Assembly: GCA_003290165.1 (NCBI GenBank)
Contig: QNQO01000652.1
Span: 248,001 to 312,000, forward strand
Source of the DNA: Berberis thunbergii
Taxonomy: Eukaryota > Streptophyta > Magnoliopsida > Ranunculales > Berberidaceae
DNA: 64,000 bases
Direction of reading: 5' to 3'
How positions within the stretch are numbered: the first letter of the stretch is position 1; the number at the start of each line of letters is the position of its first letter. A model generated the notes under the pieces. It made no database searches and was not told the origin of the DNA. It saw only the letters and a program-made list of their open reading frames with translations. This document shows, piece by piece, positions 45,850-57,236 of this stretch. A program made the position numbers and the translations under genes.

Positions 45850-46257
45850 GCATTGGCATGGATAAGCCTTTTTACTTAAGACTGTCCTGTTGAAAAACTC
45901 CAAATACCCCTTTGAATGTTATTACTGCTTGGTGTTTTTTGTTAGGGTAAACAAATTCGACAACAACCCACATAATCCAAACCACCCTGGATGACATCTG
46001 ATTGGTTGTCGGAGTAAGACAGTCCAGACATTTCGAAAACGTCTGTATGACTCTTGAAATCATCGACTATTTTTATTGTTCTGCTGACAGTGTGGATCAT
46101 ATAAGAATGAAAACAAAATAAGCTAGGAACAAATTGTCATTTGCTACTATATATATATATATACACACACGTCTTTCTTTTCTCATCAAAACAAGCAACG
46201 ACTACTTGTTAGTAAGGTGTCTTGACCTTTAGCAAGAAAGGAAGCAAAAAAGAATAC
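45850..46257 (+). promoter_or_regulatory. Upstream region of the AP2 gene
   Basis: There is no coding feature. A TA/CA microsatellite, ACTATATATATATATATACACAC (two overlapping 12-mers) at 46146-46170, lies about 100 bp before the ATG and could serve as the TATA region. The 5' leader is otherwise A-rich. Confidence 0.45.
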
Positions 46258-47859
46258 ATGGAGATGACATCAACGAAGTGTGAAGTGAGTACGGGAAAGC
46301 GTCACTTTTGCATGGCTGAAGGTAACATAACTAACAAGTGTGTTAAGAAAAGGCGAAGAGAACCCACTGCAAGTGGAATCAGGTTTAATGAAAATCAAAA
46401 TGGCCAACAAGCAGATCAATCTGCTCCTGGTACCACCGCTCTGAAAAGAAGTTCGAAGTTTCGTGGTGTTAGCAGGTCTGTAAGCTCATTTTGTAGTTCA
46501 TTGTTGGTGTTTCATTTCGCTTATAACATTCTTAGTTAACTAATCTGCCTATAATGAATGCAGACATAAATGGACAAACCGATATGAAGCACACCTCTGG
46601 GACAAAGGATCGTGGAATGTGACACAGAAGAAGAAAGGGAAACAAGGTAAGTTCAATGTAAAAGCTCAATTCCTATGTGATTCCTCATTCTTTGTTTTAT
46701 TAAATGTTCACTTTTGTAATTCACTTGGATTCAACAGTCTATCTTGGGGCTTATGACGAAGAAGAATCTGCTGCAAGGGCATATGATCTAGCAGCACTCA
46801 AGTACTGGGGACCAACAACAACTATGAATTTTCCGGTATCCGACTATGAGAAAGAGATCGCAGTAATGCAGAATGTAACCAAAGAAGAGTACTTAGCTAC
46901 TTTGAGAAGGTAAATGCTGCCCTGAACTCGCCTGTAGTTGTTTATCAGTGCAGTGTGATGGGACGACATTGTATAGGAGAAGCGTGTTTCGTTGTAATTC
47001 GGGTGTACTTCATCTCAATTTCTTCAGTAAAGTAACAAAACCATTTTATTTTCTTCGGTTACAGGAAGAGCAGTGGTTTCTCTAGAGGTGTGTCCAAGTA
47101 CAGAGGTGTTGCTAGGCATCACCACAATGGGAGATGGGAAGCAAGGATAGGAAGAGTTTTTGGGAACAAGTACCTCTACCTCGGCACATACAGTAAATTC
47201 CTCCTTTATTATAAATCTCTTTGCTGCATATAAGCATGTATAGTATACCGATGATTTGGAAGTCTGAAAACTGATTTTTTCTTCTTCTGTATGTGCTAAT
47301 TTAAGGTACTCAAGAGGAGGCTGCCCGAGCCTATGACATTGCAGCAATCGAATACCGAGGAATTAATGCAATGACCAATTTCGATCTGAGCACGTATATC
47401 AGGTGGCTTAGGCCAGGCTCCAATGCATTAATGATTTCTCAGGAAACACAATCATTTGTCCAGTCCCAAGAGGTGCCCGAATCATCATTCTTGCCTGCAA
47501 ATCCTTGTAGTAATGTCGACTACTTCAGCTCCCCTCCAAAGCAAGAAGTTCTCCAAAGAGAGTCCCCTGTCCGCTCTAGTAATAAACCTTGTTCGCCTAC
47601 TGCACTTAGCCTTCTCCTTCGATCCTCAGTGTTCAAAGAACTGGTGGAGAAGAACTCTAGTTCAAGTGACGACGAAAGTGGTGTTGAGGACAAGAAGCAA
47701 CGATCACAGAGTAGCAGTGATGAGTATGGTGGGATCCTATACAATGGTGTTGCAGAAATCCCATCTTATGATAGCAACTCATTTACTTTTGAGGTGGAAG
47801 AGGAAAAGAAGATCGGTCCTTTTTCTTTCTATGACAACCTTTTTGGACTAATGTCTTAA
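46258..47859 (+). CDS. Two-AP2-domain transcription factor, WRINKLED/ADAP-like
   Basis: A nuclear DNA-binding protein of the AP2 subfamily; relatives control fatty acid, cutin or ABA-linked programmes, but the exact role here is not shown. Exons: 46258-46475, 46564-46646, 46738-46909, 47065-47192 and 47306-47859, all GT-AG, giving 384 residues. The ATG at 46258 ([10 protein letters not shown]) is the first in frame. KKRRRE at 30-35 is a nuclear signal. AP2 domain 1 (about 67-133) has [19 protein letters not shown]; domain 2 (about 169-229) has [28 protein letters not shown] follows, then a Ser/acidic-rich tail, including SSSSDDESG, that may activate transcription. The VYL codons join directly to the next exon, although in relatives they form a 9-bp micro-exon. 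Confidence 0.92.
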
Positions 47860-49323
47860 TTACATGTTTTGCATCCATTGGTAAACTTAGGTTATCAATG
47901 TAAATGCTTCTTTTGTTTCCCTAGGCCATATTGTATAACACACATTGTTGCAAATTTGGCTTTTTAAAAATAAAAACAAATATGTGTTTACTTGGTTTTG
48001 AACCCTGGACCTTCCTTTCCTATTTTGATTGTTGAACCACTCTCTATTTTATAGTCTCATATCTATTGTATATCTCTTTGAGGTAGAGTATATAAGAAGA
48101 TAGTTAGGACTTGGGTTTGGATCCCTTGGGGGTACCACTCTTTTATGAGGAGGGGAGAGATAGGCCCTCGCGTCCGGTTGGGTTGGATCATTTAGAAAGC
48201 AAAACATCTTTTTGCTGAAATTTTTATTTAAACGAAAAATCAATTTCAAAAGAAGAATGAGTCCAAACGGTCTCTCAAGACCACGTCTTGGCTTCGTGAT
48301 TTTTGGCGAAAAATCTGCCACCATATCTTCTCCACAACCCACGACTTCATCTTGCCAATGAATCTAGTCCTTATCTCGGTTTTTGTTTGTATGATTTCTA
48401 CCTATAAATACCATCTCTTTGTTTAGAGTTAAATACACACAAAAAAAAAAAACACAATACAGTTTATGCAAACGATTTTTAGCTTTCAGTTTATGCTTTG
48501 TGAAGAGTTCTTGCAAACAGCTTTTCGAGTTTCTGCTTCCACCAAATAGTTTTCGTACAGAGATTATTGCAAACAGTTCTAGCTTTCTCTGTTAATGCTT
48601 CTTGTCTATTGTTGTTTTATTTCCTGGTGATTCCGAGCAAATAAGGAGATTTAGGGTGAATTGAATACCGTTCAATTATTGTGCAATTTTTTAACGAGAC
48701 AGATATTCTGGGCTGTTTTATCCTGGAGACGGCGGGGCTACGAAATTGCATGCACAATTTTGGGCAGAGCCGCGAAACGTCTTAAAGAGAGCGACCTAGT
48801 CCGCAACTCAACCCAAGCAAAATTGGTACAATCGTTCATTCCTTTTAAATTCGAATTTACAGCATATTTTTCCAACACACATTATGTACATTAATGAACT
48901 TCTCAATTCTAAAGAGTAGAGTTATTGGCTTTGAAGTCCTTTGATGCTTGACGGATTGAGGAAAATAAGTCACTAAATGGAAAGGCAAACTGATGTTGAA
49001 CATGCTTCAAACATTGCAATCTCAGTCCAATCAATACAATTCTTTATAGAGTTACATGCTACAAAGTAGTTTATCACCAGTGTTCATAAATAACATTGGT
49101 AGAAACTCTTGGAATTCAAGCATTCAAACAAACTCGTTTTAAGTGTTCTATTATCAACTGAACTAAAAGGTTAATCCGGAGCTGCAGCCATTCTCTTCCA
49201 TGTTTGGCAAGTCAGAATGCAAACTGAGTTTTATCAAACTCTATAAAACTCTATGAGGAATTCTATGAATGCCTGCGCTAACTTTCATTGATCTATAATT
49301 CATTGCAATCCTATAGTTGTTAT
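47860..49323. other. Downstream spacer, possible retroelement leader
   Basis: Nothing firm is seen. 48395-48900 has a TATA-like CTATAAATACC at 48400, an A-run, and an open stretch ending GRAAKRLKESDLVRNS, which resembles untranslated leader sequence seen in some plant retroelements. I could not find its partner LTR or a primer site. Confidence 0.3.
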
Positions 49324-50134
49324 TGTTGGCGCGTCGAGCGCGTGCGCGCACCTAGGTTCTACTATACATAATAACTATATTGTCCCCAACTTAAACATCA
49401 CCATATCGGGCTTTCCATCTGGGCCTAGGTGGTATGGAATTTTTATCTTAAAATGCCTCGTTACTATTAAGGAGTGGATCACTTCCTTATAAACCTCAAT
49501 GACGACTCTTCCTTACTTGATGTGGGACTATTCAAACCAACTTCATCCCAACAATCTCCACCTTTGGCACGAATCGTCACACATCCTACAATACACCCAC
49601 CGGTCTGCAACATCTCAAAGTACATCTCCTCCTCGAGTCTCATGTGCGACCACGATCCTGTGGGTAGCACTCGGTGTACGGGCTGCTATACCGGCGTTAT
49701 TGGCTCTACCTTAGTCGCAACCACCGCACCAACTCCACCTCGGCCGGACTTGTAGGATATTTTTTCTTGCCAAGGATCTGGAACCAAATCTTGATCTGAA
49801 TCCATTTATCTGGCGCAATGCACATATGTGATGTTCTACCTGGCTTGCTATCTCATGCTTGATCCCCTGAATAATGTGCCACCTGCACCTCCACCTCGGA
49901 CCAACGCACATGCGATGCTCTACCTTGCTCACTACCTCGCGCCTGATCCCTTTAACATTGTGTCGTCTTACACCACCTTCACCTTGCCAATTCCCCGCCG
50001 AACCATCGACTCTGATACCACTTGTTGGCGCGCCGAGCACGTGCGTGCACCTAGGTCCACTATACATCAACGATATTGTCCCCAACTTAAACACCATCAT
50101 ATCGAATCTTCCATCTGAGCCTAGGTGTAGGGTT
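49324..50134 (-). mobile_element. TRIM (miniature LTR retrotransposon)
   Basis: On the minus strand the 5' LTR (truncated, 50023-50134) is followed by the primer site, a 469-bp non-coding internal part, a polypurine tract near 49554-49566 (AAAGGTGGAGAT) and a full 230-bp 3' LTR (49324-49553). The LTR starts TGTTGGGATGAAG and ends CGCGCCAACA. There is no gag or pol. The open frames inside are not protein-like. An unrelated-looking sequence replaces the outer half of the 5' LTR beyond 50134. Confidence 0.8.
50010..50020 (-). promoter_or_regulatory. Primer-binding site of the TRIM
   Basis: The minus strand reads TGGTATCAGAG, the initiator tRNA-Met primer site, two bases from the LTR end. Confidence 0.85.
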
Positions 50135-50585
50135 ATTGCTGATGTTGGGATTTAGCTTGAAGGTTCTTTTGGCTTACTGATGTTGTTCATAAAGTGCTAG
50201 GTGTTATAAAGTTTGGGGCAAAAAGAGGGTATTTTCGAACTTTGAAGCATGTACAACTTGAATGGAGGTGTCATCTTGTCAGACTCAGTAAATTTGGAGC
50301 AAGCTATTAAGGGAGTGACTTGTTCTTTTTCTTTTCTTTTTTTTTTTTTTTTTTTTGAAACAAGTTTTAAATATCTATATTAAAAAAAAAAAAAAAAGGA
50401 CTCAATTACAAACTTGGGGTAAGTAACTCCTAAAGATTGAACAAGGAAGGGAAGCTTCTATTGTTTTTGCAACACAATTAATCTAACAGATTTCTATAAA
50501 GACTCCATAAAATCCTACCAGAAGCATAATCATGCCATTGCAGATACTATCCCATGCATTTTCGATGCAAATTCCATCACTACAC
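50135..50585. other. Spacer with poly-T and poly-A runs
   Basis: This holds a T run at 50338-50356 and an A run at 50381-50397. No gene, RNA or paired terminal repeats are seen. Confidence 0.4.
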
Positions 50586-51950
50586 CAGTTTTTTTTTTTT
50601 TTGTTAAATCTCCGCTATGGAGAGGCGGCTATGGGATTCCAAACCTTAATAACTTGTCATAAAACGAGATATAAAAATAAAGTGGGAAGGAAAAACAAAA
50701 ACTAAACAAATATATCAAAACTAGACAAACCAAACCCCTAGATCAAAGCCTGTACTTGCTGTTGCATTTCTTCATTCTAGATGATCTTCGAGGAAAAACC
50801 TTAAAGTCTTTGAAGCAATCGTGATCCAACGTATTTTCTGTTGTCATATTTTTCTTATCGAATCTTTTCATCAATCGTATGTGAACTTTCTTTAAACCTG
50901 ATACTATTCTTAACCTGATGGTGTTTTCATCCAAATTTTCTTCATCCGAACTGTTTTCATCCAAATTGATGGTATTAGATTCCTGTTCGTTTTCACTGTT
51001 AGCTTGAGGAGTCACCAAAATGGCATGCTTTGACTGAGACCGAACATTAGGCGCCGAGTCATGCTGTTTAGTCGCCACCAACTTGATATTGCTACTTGAA
51101 TACCTAGCATAAATAGCCTTATTCAACGTGTCACCTAATTTGTATGATTCATAATTAGAGCTTCTGTTATTCTCTTCGGCGTCTTCTAACCTTACCTCAG
51201 GCTTAACCACATCCATAATCCTATTAGAATTGCTGACCTAAATAGCCTCGTGAATCACATTACCCTGCAGCGGACCAGGACTTGTGTAAGTCACATTAGC
51301 TGTCTCCTTGAGAACCTGTGGCGTTGCCAAACATACAGCCTTCACGTCCCCTACAACCTGGCTAACAGTGAGCATGTCCCCTGTCACAGCGACTGCTCCC
51401 ACATCACTTACGACCCCTGCAATCATGCTGCCAGTGACCATGACCCCTGCTCCAAACGCGACGTCCCCTGCAACCTTACCAACAGCGTCCCTACTCCCAT
51501 ACTAAGAACAGCAAGCGCGTCCCCAGCTCCAATATTAGCAGCGCTCCTGCCCGAGCTAGGAAATAAATTGCCAGCCGCTTCCTGCTCGACTACTATGGAT
51601 GGTGTCACAATCTTATTCGTATCCTCCTCAGACCCTGCTTGAAAAACTTTTTCAATCTCACTAGAAGTGTACCCTGCCTCTTTACAATCTGATTTAAACT
51701 TGGAAATAATTCCTTCCTTTGAAATATTAATAGAATGTCCCTTGCCATTCGAGGTAGTACCCAATTCCAAGTCTTTATCTCGTGAAAACGCTGATTTGGA
51801 TTCTAACTTGGGTTTTGAATCCAAATTGGCACCTACCAAGATGTGCTCTTCTTGCAGATTAGTATCTAAACTTGTTAAAACATCAAACAATTTTTTTGTC
51901 AAAGAGACACTGTTCCCTACTACCGTCAGCAAGCCTGGCAAAACCTGGGC
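50586..51950 (-). mobile_element. LINE-derived ORF1 unit, copy 2 (5' truncated)
   Basis: The minus strand holds the C-terminal half of the same ORF1-like protein as 37650-40075, then a 145-bp tail and an A run (T run at 50592-50604 on the plus strand) directly at the end. 5' truncation plus a poly(A) tail is the hallmark of LINE-type retrotransposition. Again no ORF2 follows ORF1. Confidence 0.6.
50743..51941 (-). pseudogene. LINE ORF1-like C-terminal region, copy 2
   Basis: The longest open parts are 51941-51423 (Ser/Glu-rich, low complexity) and 51216-50743, ending KDFKVFPRRSSRMKKCNSKY. The latter matches the end of copy 1 (SPRRSSRIKKCNNKY). Between them lie stops and frame changes. The DUF4283-like N-terminal region is absent. 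The basic tail could bind RNA. Confidence 0.6.
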
Positions 51951-51952
51951 CT

Positions 51953-52115
51953 AGGTGATGTGGGATTAGATTGGCGTGGGGTCCAACATATTGGGACTTC
52001 TATCTGGGCCTAGGTGATGTGGGATTTTTCTCAAAGGCCTCCTTGCTATTAGGGAGTGAACAACTTCCTTATATTCTTAGATGGCAACTCCATTTTAGTT
52101 GATGTGAGACTATCC
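51953..52115 (-). repeat. TRIM LTR fragments
   Basis: CTGGGCCTAGGTGATGTGGG occurs twice (51950 and 52000). It is followed by a stretch parallel to the outer half of the TRIM LTR at 49430-49545 (GGAGTG-ACTTCCTTAT, then TTGATGTG-GACTAT). It is a truncated LTR of the same family. Confidence 0.6.
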
Positions 52116-52127
52116 CTGATTCTAGGA

Positions 52128-52205
52128 AGCGAGGGAGAGAGAGCGAGGTGGGGGTGAGGCCTGCCCACCACCATCCATCATCCTCGAGATGCTGCCCATG
52201 GAATA
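52128..52205. mobile_element. Scrap related to the Mutator-like MITE
   Basis: AAGCGAGGGAGAGAGAGCGAGG and CCTCGAGATG resemble parts of 43616-43700. The other arm is not found. Confidence 0.3.
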
Positions 52206-52289
52206 AATAAACTGGTATTAATCAAATGAACATCTAAGAGACCAAGAACACAGGTTTACCAAGCTACACCTAGCATTACGCTTGGCTCC

Positions 52290-54100
52290 ATAAAGATGTT
52301 CCAGGTTATGGAGTTAGCAGGTCTGTCATACGTTTAATTCTAATATTTTGAACTATTCTCTATCATTTTTATTTTTTTTCCCTACCGATGTTTTTCGATA
52401 TCTAACTGGTTTCTAGCTATGAATAGGTAAACTGGTATGATGCTCATCTATGGGACATAGGATCATGGAATGTAACATAGGAAAAGAAGGGGAACAAGGT
52501 AACAGGAACACGATTTTTTTATTCATTCGTCATTATTTTAATGTTATGAGATACTGATTTTTTATGATTTTCGACTATCTCAATTGTTCTACTTTGATTG
52601 GTCGACTTAGATACCTCCTTGTATTAATTTCCTTGCACGGAAAACATGTTATATGCATTCTAATTCTCATGCATTTAATCTCAGTTTTTCCTTAGTGAAG
52701 TAAACAAACTGTTTTATTTTCTTTCTTTACAGGAAGAGCTTTGGTTTCTCTGGAGTAACCAAATACAGAGGTGTTGCTAGGTAGTTTCCTTGAATCAAAT
52801 ATCTATTCTTTGCTACTTAACAAGAATAGGACACGAACTAAAATGTTATATGTTTGTTGCCAACACCATAACAATGGGGATGGGAAATCAAGGATAGGAT
52901 TTTTTGGAAACAAGTAGCCTACCTCGGCACATACAGTAAGTTCCTCTTTCATTTTTCAACCATTTTGCTACATACAAGCATAGTCGCATAGGTAGCATAC
53001 ACACTGAGAACTTTTAGGAATCCAAAAACTGATTTTGTGTTTTTATTTGTTTTCCTTTTATATGTTGTTTAAGGTACTCGAGAGGAGACTACATAATGTT
53101 GAGCATCTAGGACGAATCTGGCTACAGACCTCACAACTCAATTTGCTGCTAAGAGCACAAGAGAACAAAAGCTTGTTCTATTAAAATAAGTTTTATTATC
53201 CTTCAATTCCTCACAACAAAGGAATTACATTGCTTATATACAAAACCCTAAAATCCTAGAAAGCCAAAATAGGCAAATATTTTGGATATTCTTAAAAACT
53301 CCCATAATGCCTTCTTACTAAAGAAACATTCTATAAGCAAATCGACAGACATTTGAGCTAAATCACCCATAATAAAAACTCCCATTTCACAAAAACTGAT
53401 ATTTGATACCCTTAAATAATTGAATTTCGGCTTGAAATTCCAATGCCAATGGTCTCAAGATAGCATTTTTTACTGGTCTTATGCCTAATTTGACTTACGG
53501 TCGCAAAGATGTGGTTCTCTGAAGTTCATTGCACATTGCCTTCCCAATTGGTAAAAAAATGATGCGGTGATGCTGCCATCACCGCATCACTATGTGTGCT
53601 TATGACATTGCAGAAATTAAATTCCAAGGAATCAATGCAGTGACCAACTTTGATATGAGCATATATCAGGTGGCTTAGACCAGGGTCCGATGCCCTTATT
53701 TCATCAGTCACTTTGTGGCGCCAGAAGCACACAAATGCCAACCCCTTATAGTAGACTACTTATGTTCTCCTCAACTAGAAGTTCTCTCAAAAGAGTTATC
53801 TGTTTAGTGGTAAATCCTCCTCCTCACTGACTGCACTTAGTCTCCTCCTTTAATCCTCAGTATTCTAGAACTGGTGGAGAAGAACTCTAGTGCAAGCAAC
53901 AATGAGAGTATGAAGCTGACAAAAGACGAAAATCATAGAGTAACAATGATTATGAGTATGGTGAATTTTTGTAAAATCAAAGTTGCAAGCATCACCTCAT
54001 ATATATTTCCACTGATACAAAATAATTGTTTAGTTTTGATGTGGAAGTAGGGGAGAAAAAGTCCATGTTATCATATAACAACCTTCTGTGCAAGAGCCTG
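52290..54100 (+). pseudogene. AP2 transcription factor pseudogene
   Basis: This is a decayed copy of the gene at 46258, in the same order. The exon 1 end (GGAGTTAGCAG) is near 52310. Exon 2 (AAACTGGTATGATGCTCATC...) lies at about 52428-52498. Exon 3 is missing. Exon 4 is split into 52733-52782 and 52858-52939. Exon 5 starts near 53075, is interrupted by 53097-53589, and resumes (GCTTATGACATTGCAGAAAT, then TGACCAACTTTGATATGAGC) to about 53980. Stops and indels are frequent and most of exon 1 is gone. It is probably an old tandem copy. Confidence 0.85.
53097..53589 (-). repeat. Candidate solo LTR inside the AP2 pseudogene
   Basis: This insertion interrupts exon 5 of the pseudogene. Its ends are TG...CA (TGTTGAGC and CGCATCA). 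On the minus strand a TATA-like TATATAAGC lies near 53237. The flanks CATAA and CTATG match poorly as a duplication, so the call is tentative. It has no coding content. Confidence 0.45.
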
Positions 54101-54440
54101 ATTGTACATGTATTATGCCTTTCTTTGCTTGGTTTGAGCTAAGATTTTAGACAAAATGTGTTATGTGTATCGGTTTTAGCTTGATTGGATAAATAATCAC
54201 TGAAATAACATCAAAATGTTTTTTTTTTTCAGTAGAAGTTTAATTTAATGCTTCTGTTGAGCTGAAAATTTGAGAAAATGTTTGGATTAATGTCGGTTGT
54301 AGACTGTATCAATTTCGTACCAATTTGACAAACAGATCAATCAAATTTCTACACCATAAAAGGGTTTTTGTAATTGATTTTACATGTTGCTAAAACTATT
54401 TGTAACACTTTTGTGACCATACCAAATGAGGTGATCATAA

Positions 54441-54574
54441 TATTTGTATCATCAACCAACCCATACCAATGTCACAATTGCATCATGAAGCAGCTAATAC
54501 TAACAAATATTTGTGTCATCAATCAACCCATACTAATGTCACAATTGCATCATGATGCAGCTGATACTAATAGA
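54441..54574. repeat. Tandem repeat, two units of 67 bp
   Basis: TATTTGTATCATCAACCAAC and the following sequence through GCATCATGAAGCAGCTAATA is repeated at 54508-54574 with a few changes. Confidence 0.85.
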
Positions 54575-54679
54575 ATATTGGTTTAATTTTGCAGCCCATA
54601 CTAAATTTTAGAAACTATAGTTAATTAAAAACATTTTTCAAATAGAAAAAGAAGCTAAAAATGGGTAGTACACATCCAA

Positions 54680-56020
54680 ATCTTCGTAGACTACTTCTAC
54701 ATTCAAATCCAAAGACACTTATAGCAAAATCTACACTTTAAATAAATTTCAAGGTAAACAAATAGCTCACAACACAATGCGCACAATATCATCTTCTTCT
54801 GTTTTTGCACATAGGAAAGACTGATCCCAGTGCCCCGGATCTTCTTACATTTCTTGAAAAAGTTCACAATGAGCTCACTGGCCTTATCACCCTGGTATGG
54901 ATCAATACAGAAGCCAGATTTCCCTTGCACTATGATTCTGTCGGACCTCCATAAAGAGTGGCAAATGTAGGTAGACCGCATGTCATGGATTCCACAAATG
55001 TAAGCCCAAATGCCTCATAGAAGGCAGGTTGTACAAAGGCACCCTTGGTGTTTGCTATTTAACGATAGAGTTCACCATTTCAAACCCTGTTCATTTGGAA
55101 AGAAATCCATCAGAATTGACCATTCAAGTTGTATTTCTCAATGAGCTCGTACATCTTCCTCATCTCTGCCTTTTTATTGAGAATATTATTGGCTTTGAGT
55201 GAACATTCAGCGCGCCTCTACATCAAAATCAACCAGTTTATTGAGTTAGTTCTAACTAAAGGAAATAGATATGAGAATTGCCAAATGAAATGAAAACTCA
55301 CGTATTCTGTATTTTGGGTGGGACTGTAAAGAAGTTCCTCAATTTCTAGGTGGAGGGCCGTGAACCGTTTTTACTCCTCTGTGTAAGGGAAGTAGACACT
55401 CATATCAGCTCTTGGTGAAACAATGTTGAGCTTGGGATCAAAGACATCAATCCCATAGACAACACGGTAGATCCCAGGAAGAGTGAACGCGGTGTGATTC
55501 TCATATTGTCCAATTGTGTCCTTGCTGAAAACACAAAACAAAATTTTATATTAGGTTAGAATGGTATAAAAAAATGGGGAGGGAGGTTTAGGAACTAGAA
55601 AATATCAGCTAAAAATATCTTCCAGCAATATCTTGGAATGTACTAGTGATAATGAAATCAGTATGGTTCATATATAGCATTTAGATCAGCTGTAAACTGG
55701 CACAAAGTGTCCTTGTCTTCAAAAAATTTCCAGTATAGGTCAGAATCTGGCTACTTTGTCTTCTCAAGAGCATGGGCAATTGGACAAAAAAAAGACATTC
55801 AGCTTTTAGGCGCACAAAAGAGATACCACATCAAACAAAAAGCACAATGAGACTAAGTAGTTGTCACACAAACCTGTGTCACTCCTAGTTTCTGTGCGAG
55901 CAATGTTGCAACAAGATTTCCATCGCTATTAATTGAAGCTCGCCAACAATTTCATTTTCTACATAGCTTTTAGGGGCCTATTAGTTGAAGCTCACCAGCA
56001 ATTTCATTTTCTACATCCTC
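54680..56020 (-). pseudogene. Sucrose synthase pseudogene (C-terminal half)
   Basis: Sucrose synthase cleaves sucrose with UDP. Exon pieces run from high to low coordinate: NLVATLLAQKLGVTQ (about 55930-55878), PIAHALEKTK*PDSDLYW (about 55790-55612), [20 protein letters not shown] to PYTEE*KR (55525-55318), and EMRKMYELIEKYNLNGQF to [29 protein letters not shown] and [20 protein letters not shown] (55165-54840). The glycosyltransferase E-x7-E region is partly kept. At least four in-frame stops and frameshifts occur. The N-terminal regulatory half is absent. A 52-bp local duplication repeats its first exon near 55928-56017. Confidence 0.85.
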
Positions 56021-57236
56021 CATTATGTAAGATCTATTAGAAATCTCGTAGGTCAAACAGAACAGAAGAAAAAGATATTGGGCATTGCTTTTTTATTTAT
56101 ATTCTGAAATTTTGCGAACAATATGTTCAAGGAGAAGGGATGTTGTATTAAATGTTCTTAATCCCTTTCTTTAATTCAAGTTTCATAGGAGAGTAATAAA
56201 CCAATGCATTCAGGAAAAGAGTAAATACATACTGGATTTAAGTTGAGAGCATCTTCCAGTATAGGATGACCAACAAAGGTTGCAGCTAGTCCATTTGATC
56301 TGCATACCTCTTCCTCAAATTATAGAATACACAAAACATGGTCGACAAATCCAGTGGGTCATTTTTGTTGTTCTTCACCTACTTTCCATGCCCAGAATGA
56401 TGGTGAAACATAATAATATGCATTGGACTGTCTATTACTTGTTTATCGTATTTAGCTGCACATTTATGAAACCTAGTTGTGAATAATAAGGGTGGCCATC
56501 CTTGTGTGTTTAATACCACTATCAATAAAATTGCAATGTGTTTTAAATATGATTATCAACACTGATCAATTAGTATAATAAATATCACCAATACAGCATG
56601 TACTGGTCATGTGTATTCTCACGTATTCAAAGGTATGTCAACCCAAGAAATGACACTAGCATATATTGTATTGCAAACAAGAAACCTTTCTGTTCCGTTA
56701 CATGTAAAGTACAATTGATCATATTACCAGGATGACTTAATAACCTAATAAACCTATCTGATAAAGAAAATTCCAAACAAGCAAGTTGAGTTGGCAATTG
56801 TACAAACAATTGACATATTATCATGGGAAAACAAAACAATGGTTCACTAAAAGAAGGAGCACATAAAGGCATACCCATCTTGGAATTCTGAACAGGTGGT
56901 TTGTTCACCAAAGTAACATAAACATCAACTGGTTGTGTAGCAGTAGTCCTAGCAGTTGATTTCATTCGATTTTCCTGCACAAAGAAACCATATGAGGATA
57001 AAATGTTTGTTTCAAACTTAATAATTCTTCAATTAAACACGCGAACTGAACACATGCCATTGAATAACTGAACACATGCCATTGAATTGAAATCCAAACC
57101 AACAAATCTAAGAGAACGCCATTACAAAGATCATAGCTGCCGAAAACCACGAATTCAAGCTAATGCATCAATCGAATCAAGAAATCGACAACAGATGATA
57201 GAAAGACGAAAATAAAAAATGAGAGTTTGATCGATA
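56021..57236. other. Spacer with an exon-like piece
   Basis: The minus strand at 56860-56980 has an open, non-repetitive stretch (MKSTARTTATQPVDVYVTLV, then NKPPVQNSK) that looks protein-like but is not recognised. A 20-bp tandem duplication, CTGAACACATGCCATTGAAT, is at 57046-57087. Nothing else is seen. Confidence 0.3.

Larger units (their letters stand above)
40083..45850. repeat. Segmental duplication, copy 2
   Basis: 40083-40250 and 43393-45850 match the non-transposon parts of 18777-33170. It is interrupted only by the compact copia element 5 and a small Mutator-like MITE. It leads directly into the promoter of the AP2 gene, whereas copy 1 ends at a copia insertion with no AP2 remnant. 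No gene is seen in the shared part. Confidence 0.75.

Noticed and set aside
46222..46257. Upstream in-frame extension of the AP2 protein from a TTG
   Set aside because: There is no ATG before 46258, and the upstream codons are A-rich leader. The ATG at 46258 is the proper start.
48661..48894. 77-codon frame containing GRAAKRLKESDLVRNS
   Set aside because: It sits in leader-like sequence after a TATA box and A-run; no ATG-led conserved protein is recognised and it is better read as untranslated retroelement sequence.
49474..50155. Several overlapping Pro/Thr/Ser-rich frames
   Set aside because: They lie within the LTR and internal part of a TRIM and appear on both strands, so they are not genes.
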